64,000 nt of DNA from CAUZIZ01 sp965218775. GTDB taxonomy: Bacteria > Acidobacteriota > UBA6911 > RPQK01 > JAJDTT01. Shown here piece by piece: positions 1 through 8,574 of this stretch. Position numbers and translations under genes: made by a program. The notes under the pieces are model-generated. The model searched no databases, had not been told where the DNA came from, and was given only the letters and a program-made list of their open reading frames with translations. The first letter of the stretch is position 1. Each line of letters starts with the position of its first letter. The DNA lies in contig CBDCLS010000006.1 in NCBI GenBank assembly GCA_965218775.1, forward strand, positions 1,178,001 through 1,242,000, written 5' to 3'.

Positions 1-647
1 TGCAAAACGAGTTGCGACATTCGGAACGGCATCTCGAACATCCCAGCATCGACGCGAGGCAGACCAAGGCGCGCACGCGCAGCGTGGAGATACGTGTTCG
101 CTTCTCGAAGCGCGACGTCGAACGCGATCCAGTTGGCGAGACGGTTTCTCAACCGCCCGAGCGCCGTCGAGCTCGGGAAGAAACCGGGGCCAGGGGGAAA
201 CACATCGCGGCTCGGTGCGAACAAGAAAACCGGATTCAGCACAGCCAGCGGCAGGCCCCGCCGTTCGGCGAAAAATTGGCCCGCAAACCCGGAAACGTCG
301 TCCACTACGACGTCGATGGGAGCGTCGCCGACGATCGCACACAGGTCTTCGTATTGTTGGAGAGCCAGGTCGACCGTCAGGTTCTTGAGATCCCAGATCT
401 CCTGCTTCAATCTGGGTCGCTCCGGACGATCGGGAAAGATTCTTTCGTGGTGCAGTCGTTCAAACTCGATGTCGGGCGCCGACCGAAACGGCTCGAACCG
501 AGCACCGCTTCGCTCCACCGCCGAGCGGAATCGTGACGCGGTATAGACGGTCACCACGTGGCCACGCGCCACGACTCCTCGCGCTAATGTGAGCATCGGA
601 CCGAGATGTCCCGCCGCCGGGACGGGTACGAACAGGAATCTAGTCAT
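1..647 (-). CDS. Family 1 glycosyltransferase (MGT type), C-terminal part beyond window
   Basis: The reading frame starts at an ATG at 645-647 and stays open to the left edge, giving about 215 N-terminal residues of an expected 400 or so. It opens MTRFLFVPVPAAGHLGPM, the usual start of macrolide/UDP-glycosyltransferase (GT-B fold) proteins, in which the small-residue/GH loop begins the acceptor domain. Later stretches such as DVVVDDVSGFAGQFFA fit the same N-terminal Rossmann-like domain. The nucleotide-sugar binding half is outside the window. The start lies 4 bp after the stop of the upstream TetR gene, so both are probably one transcript and the regulator probably controls this transferase. 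The acceptor could be a macrolide, sterol or other small hydrophobic molecule; this cannot be decided from the N-terminal half. Confidence 0.82.
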   Translation of the reverse strand, partial: MTRFLFVPVPAAGHLGPMLTLARGVVARGHVVTVYTASRFRSAVERSGARFEPFRSAPDIEFERLHHERIFPDRPERPRLKQEIWDLKNLTVDLALQQYEDLCAIVGDAPIDVVVDDVSGFAGQFFAERRGLPLAVLNPVFLFAPSRDVFPPGPGFFPSSTALGRLRNRLANWIAFDVALREANTYLHAARARLGLPRVDAGMFEMPFRMSQLVL

Positions 648-651
648 CGGT

Positions 652-1278
652 TCAACTCCCGCTGGCAGCTCGCACGTTCGCGATGCCGAAGAGCACGACG
701 TCGATCAGTTTGCCGACAAACTCACGTCGTCGTTCCGCATCGCGCATCGAGTAGCCCAAGACGCGCTCCATCAAGTCGGCGTCGACCGCCTGCGCACCAA
801 GACGTTCGACCAGGGTCGAGCCGACGAGCTGAAGATCCACGCCCTCACGCACGTGGCCGGCCTTCTGACTCGCTTCGAGCAGTCTGACGAGCGCCGCGTC
901 GAGCGCGATCATCGTGTCGCCAACCACGCCCTGGTAGGGGCCGTTTCGCCTCCCCTCTAGATACGCAACTTCGAGGCCGGGTGTGCGGACCCAAAACTCC
1001 AACGCGGTGTCGAGGAAAAAGAGCAAGCGCGTGCGAAGATCCTCGACGCTTGCGGCCGCGGTGGTCACGAGGCGACCGACGATGGCGTCCTGCTCGTCGG
1101 CAAAGCGCTTCAGCACGGCTACGTAGAGCTTCTCTTTGCTGCCGAAGTGGTAGTGGATCGCTTGGGCATTGACGCCCGCGGCCTTACAGATGTTGCGGAC
1201 CGACGCGCCCTCGAAGCCGGAAGCGGCGAAGGCGCGAGTCGCAGCATCAATCACCTTGTCGGCGGTGTCCGTGACCAT
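652..1278 (-). CDS. TetR/AcrR family transcriptional regulator
   Basis: A 208-residue protein with the length and N-terminal helix-turn-helix of TetR regulators. Residues about 8-55 contain the sequence GFEGASVRNICKAAGVN followed by IHYHFGSKEKLY, the recognition helix and the conserved tyrosine/phenylalanine segment. The rest is an all-helical ligand domain whose inducer cannot be predicted. It is cotranscribed with the glycosyltransferase immediately downstream. A perfect inverted repeat lies about 33 bp upstream of the start and is a probable autoregulatory operator. The family normally represses until a small ligand binds; here the ligand may be the transferase's substrate (inference). Confidence 0.93.
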   Translation of the reverse strand: MVTDTADKVIDAATRAFAASGFEGASVRNICKAAGVNAQAIHYHFGSKEKLYVAVLKRFADEQDAIVGRLVTTAAASVEDLRTRLLFFLDTALEFWVRTPGLEVAYLEGRRNGPYQGVVGDTMIALDAALVRLLEASQKAGHVREGVDLQLVGSTLVERLGAQAVDADLMERVLGYSMRDAERRREFVGKLIDVVLFGIANVRAASGS

Positions 1279-1310
1279 CGCCGCAAGCCTAAATCAGGAT
1301 TCTAACGATC

Positions 1311-1326
1311 GCAACAAAATTGTTGC
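1311..1326. promoter_or_regulatory. Probable TetR operator, perfect inverted repeat
   Basis: GCAACAAAATTGTTGC consists of 7-bp perfect inverted arms (GCAACAA/TTGTTGC) around AA. It lies 33 bp upstream of the tetR-like start, in an AT-richer stretch that would hold the promoter. Size and position fit a TetR-dimer site; the assignment is inference. Confidence 0.55.
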
Positions 1327-1767
1327 ATATGATTGAAAAAATGGGGCGATCGCAAGAACTCTCCTGTTCTCGTACCGTTTCCGGTCCCTCGATGGCGATC
1401 AAATCTGACGGCAGCTTCCGCCTAGAAGGGGTCAGTCAAACTCTCCCCTGAAATGTCCAAACGAACGACCGCTAACGGGCCCAAGAGCAGTCATTCCCCA
1501 CAGAGCAAGCGGACATGCGAGCACGAAAGGCTTGTGGCGGAAAAGAAATGGATCGGCTTTTCGAGAAACAAGGATAAGGCTGGCAGTTTCAAGCAAGCGA
1601 CCAGCTCCGCAGCAAACGACATTGGGAGTGTCAGCGGAAAAGGCAGATTGCATTCCGCCTATCCTTCCGATTTCTATATATGCCGCCCCTGAAGTGTCGT
1701 CCCCCGACGTTGCTTTGAACCGCCGAAAGTTCTAGGATCGAAGGAACTCTTCTCTCGGGGGAACATC

Positions 1768-1938
1768 GTGGTCGGCCAGACCGTCTCCCATTACAAGATT
1801 CTGGAGAAGCTCGGCGAAGGCGGGATGGGCGAGGTGTATCTCTTGGGCAAGACTGCCTGCCGACACTGCGAATCCACCTCCATCAGAACGAGAAACGGAA
1901 TCCGAACTGGATCTGCCGGGCGGTGGCCGCTTGCGTGA
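1768..1938 (+). pseudogene. Remnant of Ser/Thr protein kinase N-terminus
   Basis: From a GTG at 1768 the frame reads VVGQTVSHYKILEKLGEGG followed by MGEVYL, the start and glycine-rich ATP loop of the bacterial Pkn2-type kinases that are abundant in Acidobacteriota. Similarity ends near 1851, before the catalytic lysine, and the frame then runs through unrelated sequence to a stop at 1938. Only about 28 kinase codons survive, so this is a dead fragment. Two C-terminal pieces of the same kind of kinase lie at 55.6 and 58.1 kb. Confidence 0.75.
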
Positions 1939-2510
1939 CCCGGCCGGCGCTGCTGAAAGCCATAAACCCAGAGGGAGAGATTCATCTGGGAGCTGTTCAG
2001 GGACTTCGGTCAGGTGTCCAGTGACGTTCTCGAGCAGCTCCAGGAGACCGAAGGCGTTGTCACCGTCGCCCTGGATCGACCGGGAACCGCCGTCACCCTG
2101 CGGCAGAACGATGACGGGCAGGTCGACTTCCCCGACGAGATCCCAACCTTGGTGGCGTTCCCGGTGATTCCAGGCCGGGCAGACGGGGCGAACTAGTTGC
2201 TTTCATTCGGGAGAGTGCAGGTCCCCGGTTGACTTGCTCCGCAATCAGCCACAAGCTTTTCGTGGTCGCATGACCGCCGCGCGGAATGACTGCTTTTGGG
2301 CTGTTAGGGGTCGTTCATTTGACGTTTCCAGGGAAAATTTGAACGTCCACTTCTAGGCGAGGCTGTGTGAAAACTCGGCATCGGTGGCCACCAGCGTGAT
2401 GCCACTCCGACTACGACCGATCGCGTTTCAAAGTCGCGACTTTCGCCAAGATCAACTACCCGGATAGAGGGGAAGTAACCGGGAAAACGGTCGCACTGGA
2501 GTCGGAGGGG
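1939..2510. other. Intergenic stretch without a convincing gene
   Basis: Short open frames exist (for example 2014-2196), but none shows a recognisable domain. The stretch holds one copy of a roughly 95-bp repeat (2284-2376) and ends at the left terminus of the IS1380-family element. Confidence 0.5.
2284..2376. repeat. Dispersed intergenic repeat, copy A
   Basis: This stretch aligns along its whole length with 6393-6488. Shared landmarks in order are GGTCGTTCATT, GACGTTT, GAA-GTC, TCTAGGCGAGG or TCTTAGGCGAGG, and the terminal GTGTGTGAAAA box. The last 18 bp (2359-2376, GAGGCTGTGTGAAAACTC) match both ends of the small element at 6471-6609. Confidence 0.6.
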
Positions 2511-2712
2511 CTAGCCCGGATTTCTCAAAGCGAAAGCCGAAAGGGCGATTTTAGTCGATTTTTCGGCGCCGCTCTCGATTGAGGTGGTAGCTAAGAGCGG
2601 TGCCGAGTGCGACAGACGTCGGGAGGGCCATGTCCGGTGCCCAGAACCGGTTTTTCAGACACACCTCAGGCGCCTCAGTCGCAGGCGATTGGGATTTCCG
2701 ATGTTCCTGGGC

Positions 2713-4110
2713 TCAACCCAGCTGTTGAAGCTGGGCCAAGGCTTGGGCGTAGAGTGTTTGGTAAGGATAACCCTCGCTCAGCGACAGGCTCACCCGTCGG
2801 ACACTGACCCGAATCTGGCCCCCAATCTTCAACAGTTTGAGGCGGATCGTCTGGCATTGCGCCTTGGCCCACTGGGTCCCTTTCAAAGCGACACTCCTCA
2901 GCGTGTGCAGCAGATTATAGGCCACCGAAGAGAACCACAAGCGCAGCTGATTGCTCTTCATGCGGTGCGTCGAGGTCCGATCGGCAAACAGCTCTAGTTG
3001 CTGCTCCTTGATCCGATTCTCCGCTTCCCCTCGCGCGCAGTACAGCTGCTCGTACAGCTTTTGGGCGGGCCACCGCTTCGCTCCCAGCGAGGTGACGACA
3101 AAGCGGGGATTGGATCCCTTAGCCGTGGACTCGGCCTTGCCCACCACTCGCCGCTCTTGACTCCAGCTTTTGCGCGTCTGGTAACGAAAGTCCTTATAGA
3201 CTCGGGCGCTGCTGCCGCTCGCTTGTTGAAGCACCTGGGCCTGTTCCAGCTCCGACTCCAGGGCCCCCTCTAAGCGCTGATTGCGGGCCAGACCGAAGAC
3301 GTAATCCACTCGATGCTCCTCACACCATTTCATCAACGCCTCGCGCGCAAAGCTGCTGTCCGCCCGCAGCGTAATGCGGACCTTCGGCCACTTCGCCCGC
3401 AGTTGTCCCACGATCCGCTCCATCTCCTGGACCGCTCCTTCGGAGCCATCCAGATTCGACACCCGTAGCTTGGCCCCCAGCACATACCCCTCGCAAAACA
3501 CATACAGGGGCAGGTAGCAGTAACACCGGTAGTAGCCATGGTAGAAACGACCCTCCTGCTCTCCGTGCAGCGGATCATCCGTCGCATCCAGATCCAACAC
3601 CAGCTCCTTGGGTTTACCGCCTCGCACCCGAATGAACTGCTCCACCAAAAACGCTTCCACCGCCGCTTCATCCACCGGCGTCTTGCGATATTTATCCTGC
3701 GTCACCGAGGACAACTCCAAACGATTGAGTGTGCTCTTGCCGGCACACGCCTTGCCCCGATCCGCTTCCGCTCGCCGATCCCTCCCCAAGGGATCTTCCT
3801 TGCCTACCAGCACCGCCATCAGCGGATCCGCCCGGAGCTCCTCATGATCGTTGACATCCTCATAGCCCAGGGCCAGTCCATAAATCCGCTGTCCCACCAG
3901 TTCCTCCACACTGAACTCGGTGAAGCGAGGATCCCGCCGGTCCCCGAAGCAGGCGGCCAAGCCGCTAATGAACCCATAGCGGCTCTCCACCTCCCGTAAC
4001 ACCAGCCCTCCGGCGTCTGAGGTGATCTGTCCCCCGTTGAATTCTGCCTCGACTCGGCGCCCATCCAGCCCTTGAAACTCTAGCTTGGCAGCGATACACT
4101 CTGGGGTCAT
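2713..4110 (-). CDS. IS1380 family transposase
   Basis: This is a full-length 465-residue DDE transposase. The catalytic landmarks are visible: LVLDLDATDDP for the first aspartate, ITLRADSSFA for the second, and YCARGEAENRIKEQ, which fits the Y-(2)R-(3)E-(6)K signature for the glutamate. The N-terminus (GGQITSDAGGLVLREVE) is typical of IS1380. It is nearly identical to the second copy at 46216-47613, with scattered substitutions only, so both copies look potentially functional and recently spread. It has no frameshift and sits centrally in an intact element. Confidence 0.95.
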   Translation of the reverse strand: MTPECIAAKLEFQGLDGRRVEAEFNGGQITSDAGGLVLREVESRYGFISGLAACFGDRRDPRFTEFSVEELVGQRIYGLALGYEDVNDHEELRADPLMAVLVGKEDPLGRDRRAEADRGKACAGKSTLNRLELSSVTQDKYRKTPVDEAAVEAFLVEQFIRVRGGKPKELVLDLDATDDPLHGEQEGRFYHGYYRCYCYLPLYVFCEGYVLGAKLRVSNLDGSEGAVQEMERIVGQLRAKWPKVRITLRADSSFAREALMKWCEEHRVDYVFGLARNQRLEGALESELEQAQVLQQASGSSARVYKDFRYQTRKSWSQERRVVGKAESTAKGSNPRFVVTSLGAKRWPAQKLYEQLYCARGEAENRIKEQQLELFADRTSTHRMKSNQLRLWFSSVAYNLLHTLRSVALKGTQWAKAQCQTIRLKLLKIGGQIRVSVRRVSLSLSEGYPYQTLYAQALAQLQQLG

Positions 4111-4134
4111 AGTAGTCAGCTCCTTGTGTTTGTT

Positions 4135-4156
4135 AAGTCTTTGTTAACAAAGACTT
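4135..4156. promoter_or_regulatory. Palindrome upstream of IS1380 transposase
   Basis: A perfect 22-bp palindrome, arms AAGTCTTTG around TTAA, lies 24 bp upstream of the transposase start. In copy 2 the corresponding stretch is degenerate. It may be a transposase or host-factor binding site, or a promoter control element. Confidence 0.4.
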
Positions 4157-4346
4157 TATACCACATTGAGCTGACTGTTTTTTCTCGTCCTTGAGAAATC
4201 CGGGCTAGATATCATCTGGTTTTTCCCAGGAAGGGCTAACGATGACGGGATTCATCCAGGGTGAGAGTCTTCCCTGAGACTTAAGATATGTTTACTGGCG
4301 ATTTGGGGGTCGTTGAGCGTCAAATGTACAAGCAGCAGAGGTCAAA

Positions 4347-5390
4347 ATGAATCGACGGGATTTTCTCAAAGGTACGGCAGTGGCCGGGCTTATTTCGAGA
4401 ATTGGAGTTGCTGAGGACGTGAGCGCCAGGCCCATCAAATGGACAATCCATACAAACAATCCTGTCATACGTCCGGGCCAGATCAACCCAGGGCTGGACG
4501 ACCGACGGGCCGGGGCTGCCCATGTCATTCAGTTGGGCGACACATATCGCATGTACTATTGGGGATCGGGAAACAAAGGCAACGTGATCTGTATGGCCGA
4601 GACATCCGTGGCGAAGCCGAACAACTGGCGGGGGCTCGGACACGTTCTGGCCCCCCAGCCTGAGACACAGCACAATTCCGGCGGTCCATCATTTCCGCAC
4701 GTCGTCCCGCTGGACAAAAGCCACTGGCTCATGTTCTTCTGCGCGTGGGGCAGAAAACGGGACGACGGAAAACTCCCCAACACGACTTGCCTGGCCGAGA
4801 GTTCCGATGGCGGTATCACATGGAAATATCACGGCAACGAGCCGATCATCCCGAACGACAAGCCCTACGACCGCGACGGTGCAGGCAGTTGCTGGGTTGT
4901 GAAGACGGAAAACGAGTTCCGGATGTACTACACGGCCATCGCCGAGTACTTCCAGAAGCCCGACGGTGTCAGGACCGGTCACGGCAATGTGATTCCTCGT
5001 ATCGGCATTGGCTACATGGTCAGCACCGACGGACTGACGTGGAAGAAGCCGCTCGATGATTTCCTCGTCAAGCCCAGGCTCGCAGAGACGCGTCCCTACA
5101 ACTACATCGCCAGCAAGCCCTGCGTGATCCGCGATGGCAATCTGTGGCGGATGTGGGTCAGCACGTTCGGTCATGCCTACAGGGTCAGGAGCCTCGTGTC
5201 ACGGGACGGGATCGAGTGGAGCTGGGTCGAAAGCGGTGAGGACGGCGACCTCGGCATCGGCAAGCTACGAGCGTTCGATGACCACCAGAGGTGTTATGCT
5301 TGTGTGGTGAAGCATGCATCCGAGTACCGCTGTTGGTACACGGCCAACGGCTTTGGCCAGACTGGCATGGGATACGCTACGGGCACTTAG
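4347..5390 (+). CDS. Tat-exported glycoside-hydrolase-like beta-propeller protein
   Basis: The 347-residue protein begins MNRRDFLKGTAVAGL, a twin-arginine export signal. The rest shows repeated propeller strand patterns: DTYRMYYWGSG, SSDGGITWKYHG, ENEFRMYYTAI, STDGLTWKKPL and SRDGIEWSW. This is the style of five-bladed GH43/GH117-type or sialidase-like hydrolases. An acidic active site cannot be assigned from sequence alone. It begins about 140 bp beyond the IS1380 right end and appears monocistronic. It is shorter than the 500-residue propeller family elsewhere in the window and lacks their C-terminal beta-sandwich. Function: probable exported glycosidase, substrate unknown. Confidence 0.7.
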   Translation: MNRRDFLKGTAVAGLISRIGVAEDVSARPIKWTIHTNNPVIRPGQINPGLDDRRAGAAHVIQLGDTYRMYYWGSGNKGNVICMAETSVAKPNNWRGLGHVLAPQPETQHNSGGPSFPHVVPLDKSHWLMFFCAWGRKRDDGKLPNTTCLAESSDGGITWKYHGNEPIIPNDKPYDRDGAGSCWVVKTENEFRMYYTAIAEYFQKPDGVRTGHGNVIPRIGIGYMVSTDGLTWKKPLDDFLVKPRLAETRPYNYIASKPCVIRDGNLWRMWVSTFGHAYRVRSLVSRDGIEWSWVESGEDGDLGIGKLRAFDDHQRCYACVVKHASEYRCWYTANGFGQTGMGYATGT

Positions 5391-5392
5391 TA

Positions 5393-5933
5393 CTACAGCG
5401 CCTCATTTGGCGCTCTACTTCGGTTCCGCAATTCGTTGCGGCGTCTTTGTTCGTGACACAGCTTTGCGATTCGATTTCGTTCCATCCGCCAGTTTGACCA
5501 CGCGATGATTTCTTTTTCGTTCCACTGTCGAACGTCGACGAGGTGCTTGAGAAGCGCGCGGACTTCCCGAACCGTCATCTGCGGTTCTTTTTTCCCCCAA
5601 CCGCGTTTTCTGAAGCACCAGAAACCAAAGCGCCAACAGCGACAACGCGGTATGATGATGCCAACCGATCCAGCCGCGAGTTTCGTATTCGTCCAGTCCG
5701 CTTTCGCCTTTTCCCGCCTGAATGTCCTGCTCGATCGTCCAGCGCAACGAACGTTGCTCCGCCAGTCGTTTCAGCGGAATTGCGCTCGGCGCGTTCGACC
5801 GATGGTATTTCAGTTCCGGTTCCTGACCCAGCGATCGACGGACAAGCAGACGTTCCGAATCCTCAGCTGGCAGACCTTCTTCGGAAAACCAGGTCAATAG
5901 GAAATCGCTTTTTGAGCCGGGGTGTTGTGCCAA
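5393..5933 (-). pseudogene. IS701-family transposase, C-terminal remnant with frameshift
   Basis: The minus-strand frame reads FLLTWFSEEGLPAED, then SLRWTIEQDIQAGKGESGLD and YETRGWIGWHHHTALSLLAL, which match the C-terminal catalytic region of IS701-type DDE transposases. After TRLGEK the expected tail continues in another frame (TVREVRALLKHL through AKLCHEQRRRN), so a frameshift lies near 5585-5600, at a run of T and C residues. The N-terminal two thirds is missing upstream of about 5933. Confidence 0.78.
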
Positions 5934-6117
5934 CGACGAGGCTCCAGAAAAGGGATGAACTGGAGTCTCTGGAGGGGAGATTCTGGAGGTGGAGGGGTCG
6001 GAAGCGTCGGGGTGAGGGGAGGAGCGTCTGATGGAGAATTGGGCCGGGAGTCAAACCGGGAAGAAGAGGGGAAATCAGGCGCACGGGTAGTGGAGAGGAC
6101 AGCGGGAGGTTCGCTCC

Positions 6118-6333
6118 TCAGTCCTCGAATACGGGGAGATCGTCCCAGAAGATGGAGTTGGTGGAGACCCGAACCTGTTGCGCTTGGGTGGGGGAGAGAG
6201 TGGCCAGGAAGGCCTCCAGCTTGTGGGCCAGGAGTGGGGGAGGAGGAGAGCGCTGGGCTCTTTGCCAGGAACCCAGGTGCTGGAGGATGCGGAGGATGAC
6301 GCGAGGGTCCTCGATGAAGGCCAGAGTCCTCAT
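6118..6333 (-). pseudogene. IS91-like transposase C-terminal remnant
   Basis: The frame MRTLAFIEDPRVILRILQHL followed by GSW resembles the last segment of IS91-family transposases, which typically end in a FIEDP-IL-HLG motif. Only about 70 residues remain; the rest upstream (6334-6390) is not recognisable. Confidence 0.55.
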
Positions 6334-6392
6334 TGGATGAGGGCATCGAGGACAGATCAGCGGCTGGACTTCGTAGATTCACTGGTGGATGT

Positions 6393-6488
6393 GAACGTCC
6401 GCTTCTCGGGGCGAAAGCGGTCGTTCATTCGACGTTTTCAGCGGCAGAACCTGAATGTCGGCTCTTAGGCGAGGGTGTGTGAAAAGTC
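6393..6488. repeat. Dispersed intergenic repeat, copy B, with hairpin
   Basis: The copy starts with an 11-of-12 inverted repeat, GAACGTCCGCTT (6393-6404) and AAGCGGTCGTTC (6415-6426). It then follows the same order of blocks as 2284-2376 and ends in GAGGGTGTGTGAAAAGTC. Confidence 0.6.
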
Positions 6489-6609
6489 CAAAACCTCTTT
6501 GATTTAGGGGTCTCTTTACCCTTCCTACGACGGAGATCGTGGCTTACACGCGATCCTATGAAGTCAAAATTTCAAATCCGAAATCATGAATGACTTTTCA
6601 CACAGCCTC
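6471..6609. mobile_element. Small MITE-like element with 18-bp inverted ends
   Basis: GAGGGTGTGTGAAAAGTC (6471-6488) and the complement of GAGGCTGTGTGAAAAGTC (6592-6609) are inverted with one mismatch and bound 139 bp without coding capacity. The same end box occurs at 2359-2376. This resembles a non-autonomous element or an IS remnant; no parent element with these ends is in the window. Confidence 0.55.
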
Positions 6610-6877
6610 AGGCGGAAGCGGTCGTTCGATTTCTGATCAAGTCGCTGTCTGTAAAGACCGGGTACCGCCTATCACATTTCCGGCGACCATAGAAAGGCGG
6701 ACTCGGGGGACGCCCCTGAGCCAAGCCAGGTTCCGGGCTCGGTCCGATCCACACCGAGCAGCCTGGATTGCTTCAGGTTGCCAGCGTTCTTGGCACTGAG
6801 GCAAGCGGAATCCCTCTCGGTGGATTGCGTTGGCATCCCTCCTTCGTAAGCTCCATCGAAAGAAGCGCAGGGGTTGC

Positions 6878-8461
6878 ATGGACTCGGCTCCTTCGGTCAG
6901 CGAGAATAATGGATGCCTTGAGGGGGTGAAGACATTGTTGCGAATCCTTGTCATGTGCTGCTCACTTTGCCTGGTGGGAGGCCTGTTGTCTCCGCTGACG
7001 GCTCAGGCGGCATCGGTAGACCGCTTGAACTTCGTCTTTCTGGAATCGGGTCTGCGACAGCTGTTCCTGGACGACTTCATCCTAGGCAACCTCTATCGCG
7101 TCGAGCGTCGGATCCACCAGCCGACCAAGCACGGTGCCCCTGTGGTTGAGGCCGACCACCCCTGGGAAAAGGCTCCAGGGCCGCCCTGGAGCCCCAACAC
7201 CACCACCGAATTGATCGAACTCTGGAGTCCACCCAGCTGGGACCCAGAGGAGAAGGTCTGGAAGATCTGGTACTCGGCGTCGGAGCGGGGGACCGGGTTC
7301 GCTCGATCTCACGACGGACTGCAATGGGAGAAACCTCTGCTGGGGAAACGTGACTTCAGAGGGTCCCGGCAAAACAATCTGGTGGTGGTTCGCCAGGAGC
7401 CGGAGGCCTACATCCAACATGCGTTGATCGATCCGGACGCCCCGGCCGAATCCCGCTACAAGGGGCTCACGGGCTACCGGGATCGCAGGCCCCTGGTTTC
7501 CTCCGACGGCTTGGAGTTTTCACTGCTCGATGTCCCTGCGATTCCGAGCCAGGACCAGTCGGCTTTGATCTACGACCAGTTGGAGAAACAGTTCATCGCG
7601 ACCGTGAAGCACCGGGGACCCTTCGGCCGTTCGGTCTACCTGTCCCTCAGTCGGGATTTCCGGCAGTGGAGTGAGCCTGAGCTGATCTTTCACGCCGACG
7701 CTGTGGATCAGAAACTGGGCGAAGAGCGGGTCCGGGAGCATCTCGTGAATCCGAGGCTCCGGACCCTGACCGTAAACGTGCCCGAGCAGTACAACACCGA
7801 GATCTACAACATGCCGGTGTTCCGCTACGAGGGCGTTTACATTGGTCTCCCCACCTATTTCGAGTCGAGCGGCCATTCGCCCAACCGCAACCAGGAGGGG
7901 GTGAACTCGGTCAAGTTGTCGGTGAGCCGTGACCTGAGACGGTGGGAGAAGGTGGACGACCGTTCCTCTTTCATCCCGGTGTCCGAGATCGGTCGGGGAG
8001 CCGTGGACACGGGACAGTTGCTGGCGACGCAGCCGATTCGGATGGGTGACGAGCTGTGGTTCTACTACAGCGGAATCAACCACCGGTTCACCCAAAAGGA
8101 AGGGTATCGGGGCGGGATCCATCTCGCCCGACTGAGGCGGGACGGGTTTGTCTCCTTCCGGGGCGATGATCGAGGAGGCTTCGTGGAAACACGAGAGGTT
8201 CGATTCGACGGCAGGCGCCTGTTCCTGAACGCCGACGCCGAAAAGGGTGAGATCCGGGTAGAGGTCCTGGAGCGACGCGGCAGGACCGTTCTGCACGGCT
8301 GGAGCCGCGAGCAGTCCCAGCCCTGGACAGGGGATCACCTGCGGGCTGAGGTGAGATGGCAGGGGGGGCAGAGTACCCCCGAATCTCTTCGAGGCCAGAC
8401 CCTGCGTCTCCGCTTCCACCTCCGGAACGCCGACCTGTACTCCTTCTGGATCGAGCCCTGA
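6878..8461 (+). CDS. Secreted propeller hydrolase-like protein of the expanded family
   Basis: The ATG at 6878 is chosen because AGGGG lies about 8 bp before it; an upstream ATG at 6830 has no such site. A hydrophobic signal segment ending SPLTAQAAS follows a short leader. The mature start carries the family signature ESGLRQLFLDDFILGNLYRV followed by HQPTKHG, then propeller strands (IWYSASERGTGFARSHDGLQ, LSVSRDLRRWEKV, LWFYYSGINH). The C-terminal beta-sandwich ends LRLRFHLRNADLYSFWIEP. It is one of at least five longer paralogous loci in the window, the others being at 42.3, 49.5, 52.9 and 59.8 kb. The role is probably exported glycan hydrolysis, but the family is poorly characterised and enzymatic activity is inferred only. 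Confidence 0.72.
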   Translation: MDSAPSVSENNGCLEGVKTLLRILVMCCSLCLVGGLLSPLTAQAASVDRLNFVFLESGLRQLFLDDFILGNLYRVERRIHQPTKHGAPVVEADHPWEKAPGPPWSPNTTTELIELWSPPSWDPEEKVWKIWYSASERGTGFARSHDGLQWEKPLLGKRDFRGSRQNNLVVVRQEPEAYIQHALIDPDAPAESRYKGLTGYRDRRPLVSSDGLEFSLLDVPAIPSQDQSALIYDQLEKQFIATVKHRGPFGRSVYLSLSRDFRQWSEPELIFHADAVDQKLGEERVREHLVNPRLRTLTVNVPEQYNTEIYNMPVFRYEGVYIGLPTYFESSGHSPNRNQEGVNSVKLSVSRDLRRWEKVDDRSSFIPVSEIGRGAVDTGQLLATQPIRMGDELWFYYSGINHRFTQKEGYRGGIHLARLRRDGFVSFRGDDRGGFVETREVRFDGRRLFLNADAEKGEIRVEVLERRGRTVLHGWSREQSQPWTGDHLRAEVRWQGGQSTPESLRGQTLRLRFHLRNADLYSFWIEP

Positions 8462-8574
8462 GCCGGGGGTCGGATTCCGATGCTTGGGACTGGCAACTAC
8501 CAGGTGGCGGTGGTCACCAGCCCGAGAAAAGGCTGCCAACCTGCCGCTTCGGCGAGTTGATTTGACGATAAACA

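Larger units (their letters stand above)
2511..4208 (-). mobile_element. Complete IS1380-family insertion sequence, copy 1
   Basis: The element is about 1.7 kb and contains one transposase gene. Its ends are perfect 17-bp inverted repeats, CTAGCCCGGATTTCTCA at 2511-2527 and its complement at 4192-4208. The outer CTAG may be part of the inverted repeat or a 4-bp target duplication, because both copies in the window show CTAG on both sides. A second copy of the same length is at 46015-47711. Internal inverted repeats AGTCAGCTC (4114-4122) and GAGCTGACT (4168-4176) bracket the transposase promoter region. Confidence 0.9.

Noticed and set aside
2014..2196. 60-codon frame after the kinase remnant
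   Set aside because: Plausible composition, but no family, no ribosome site and surrounded by decayed sequence.
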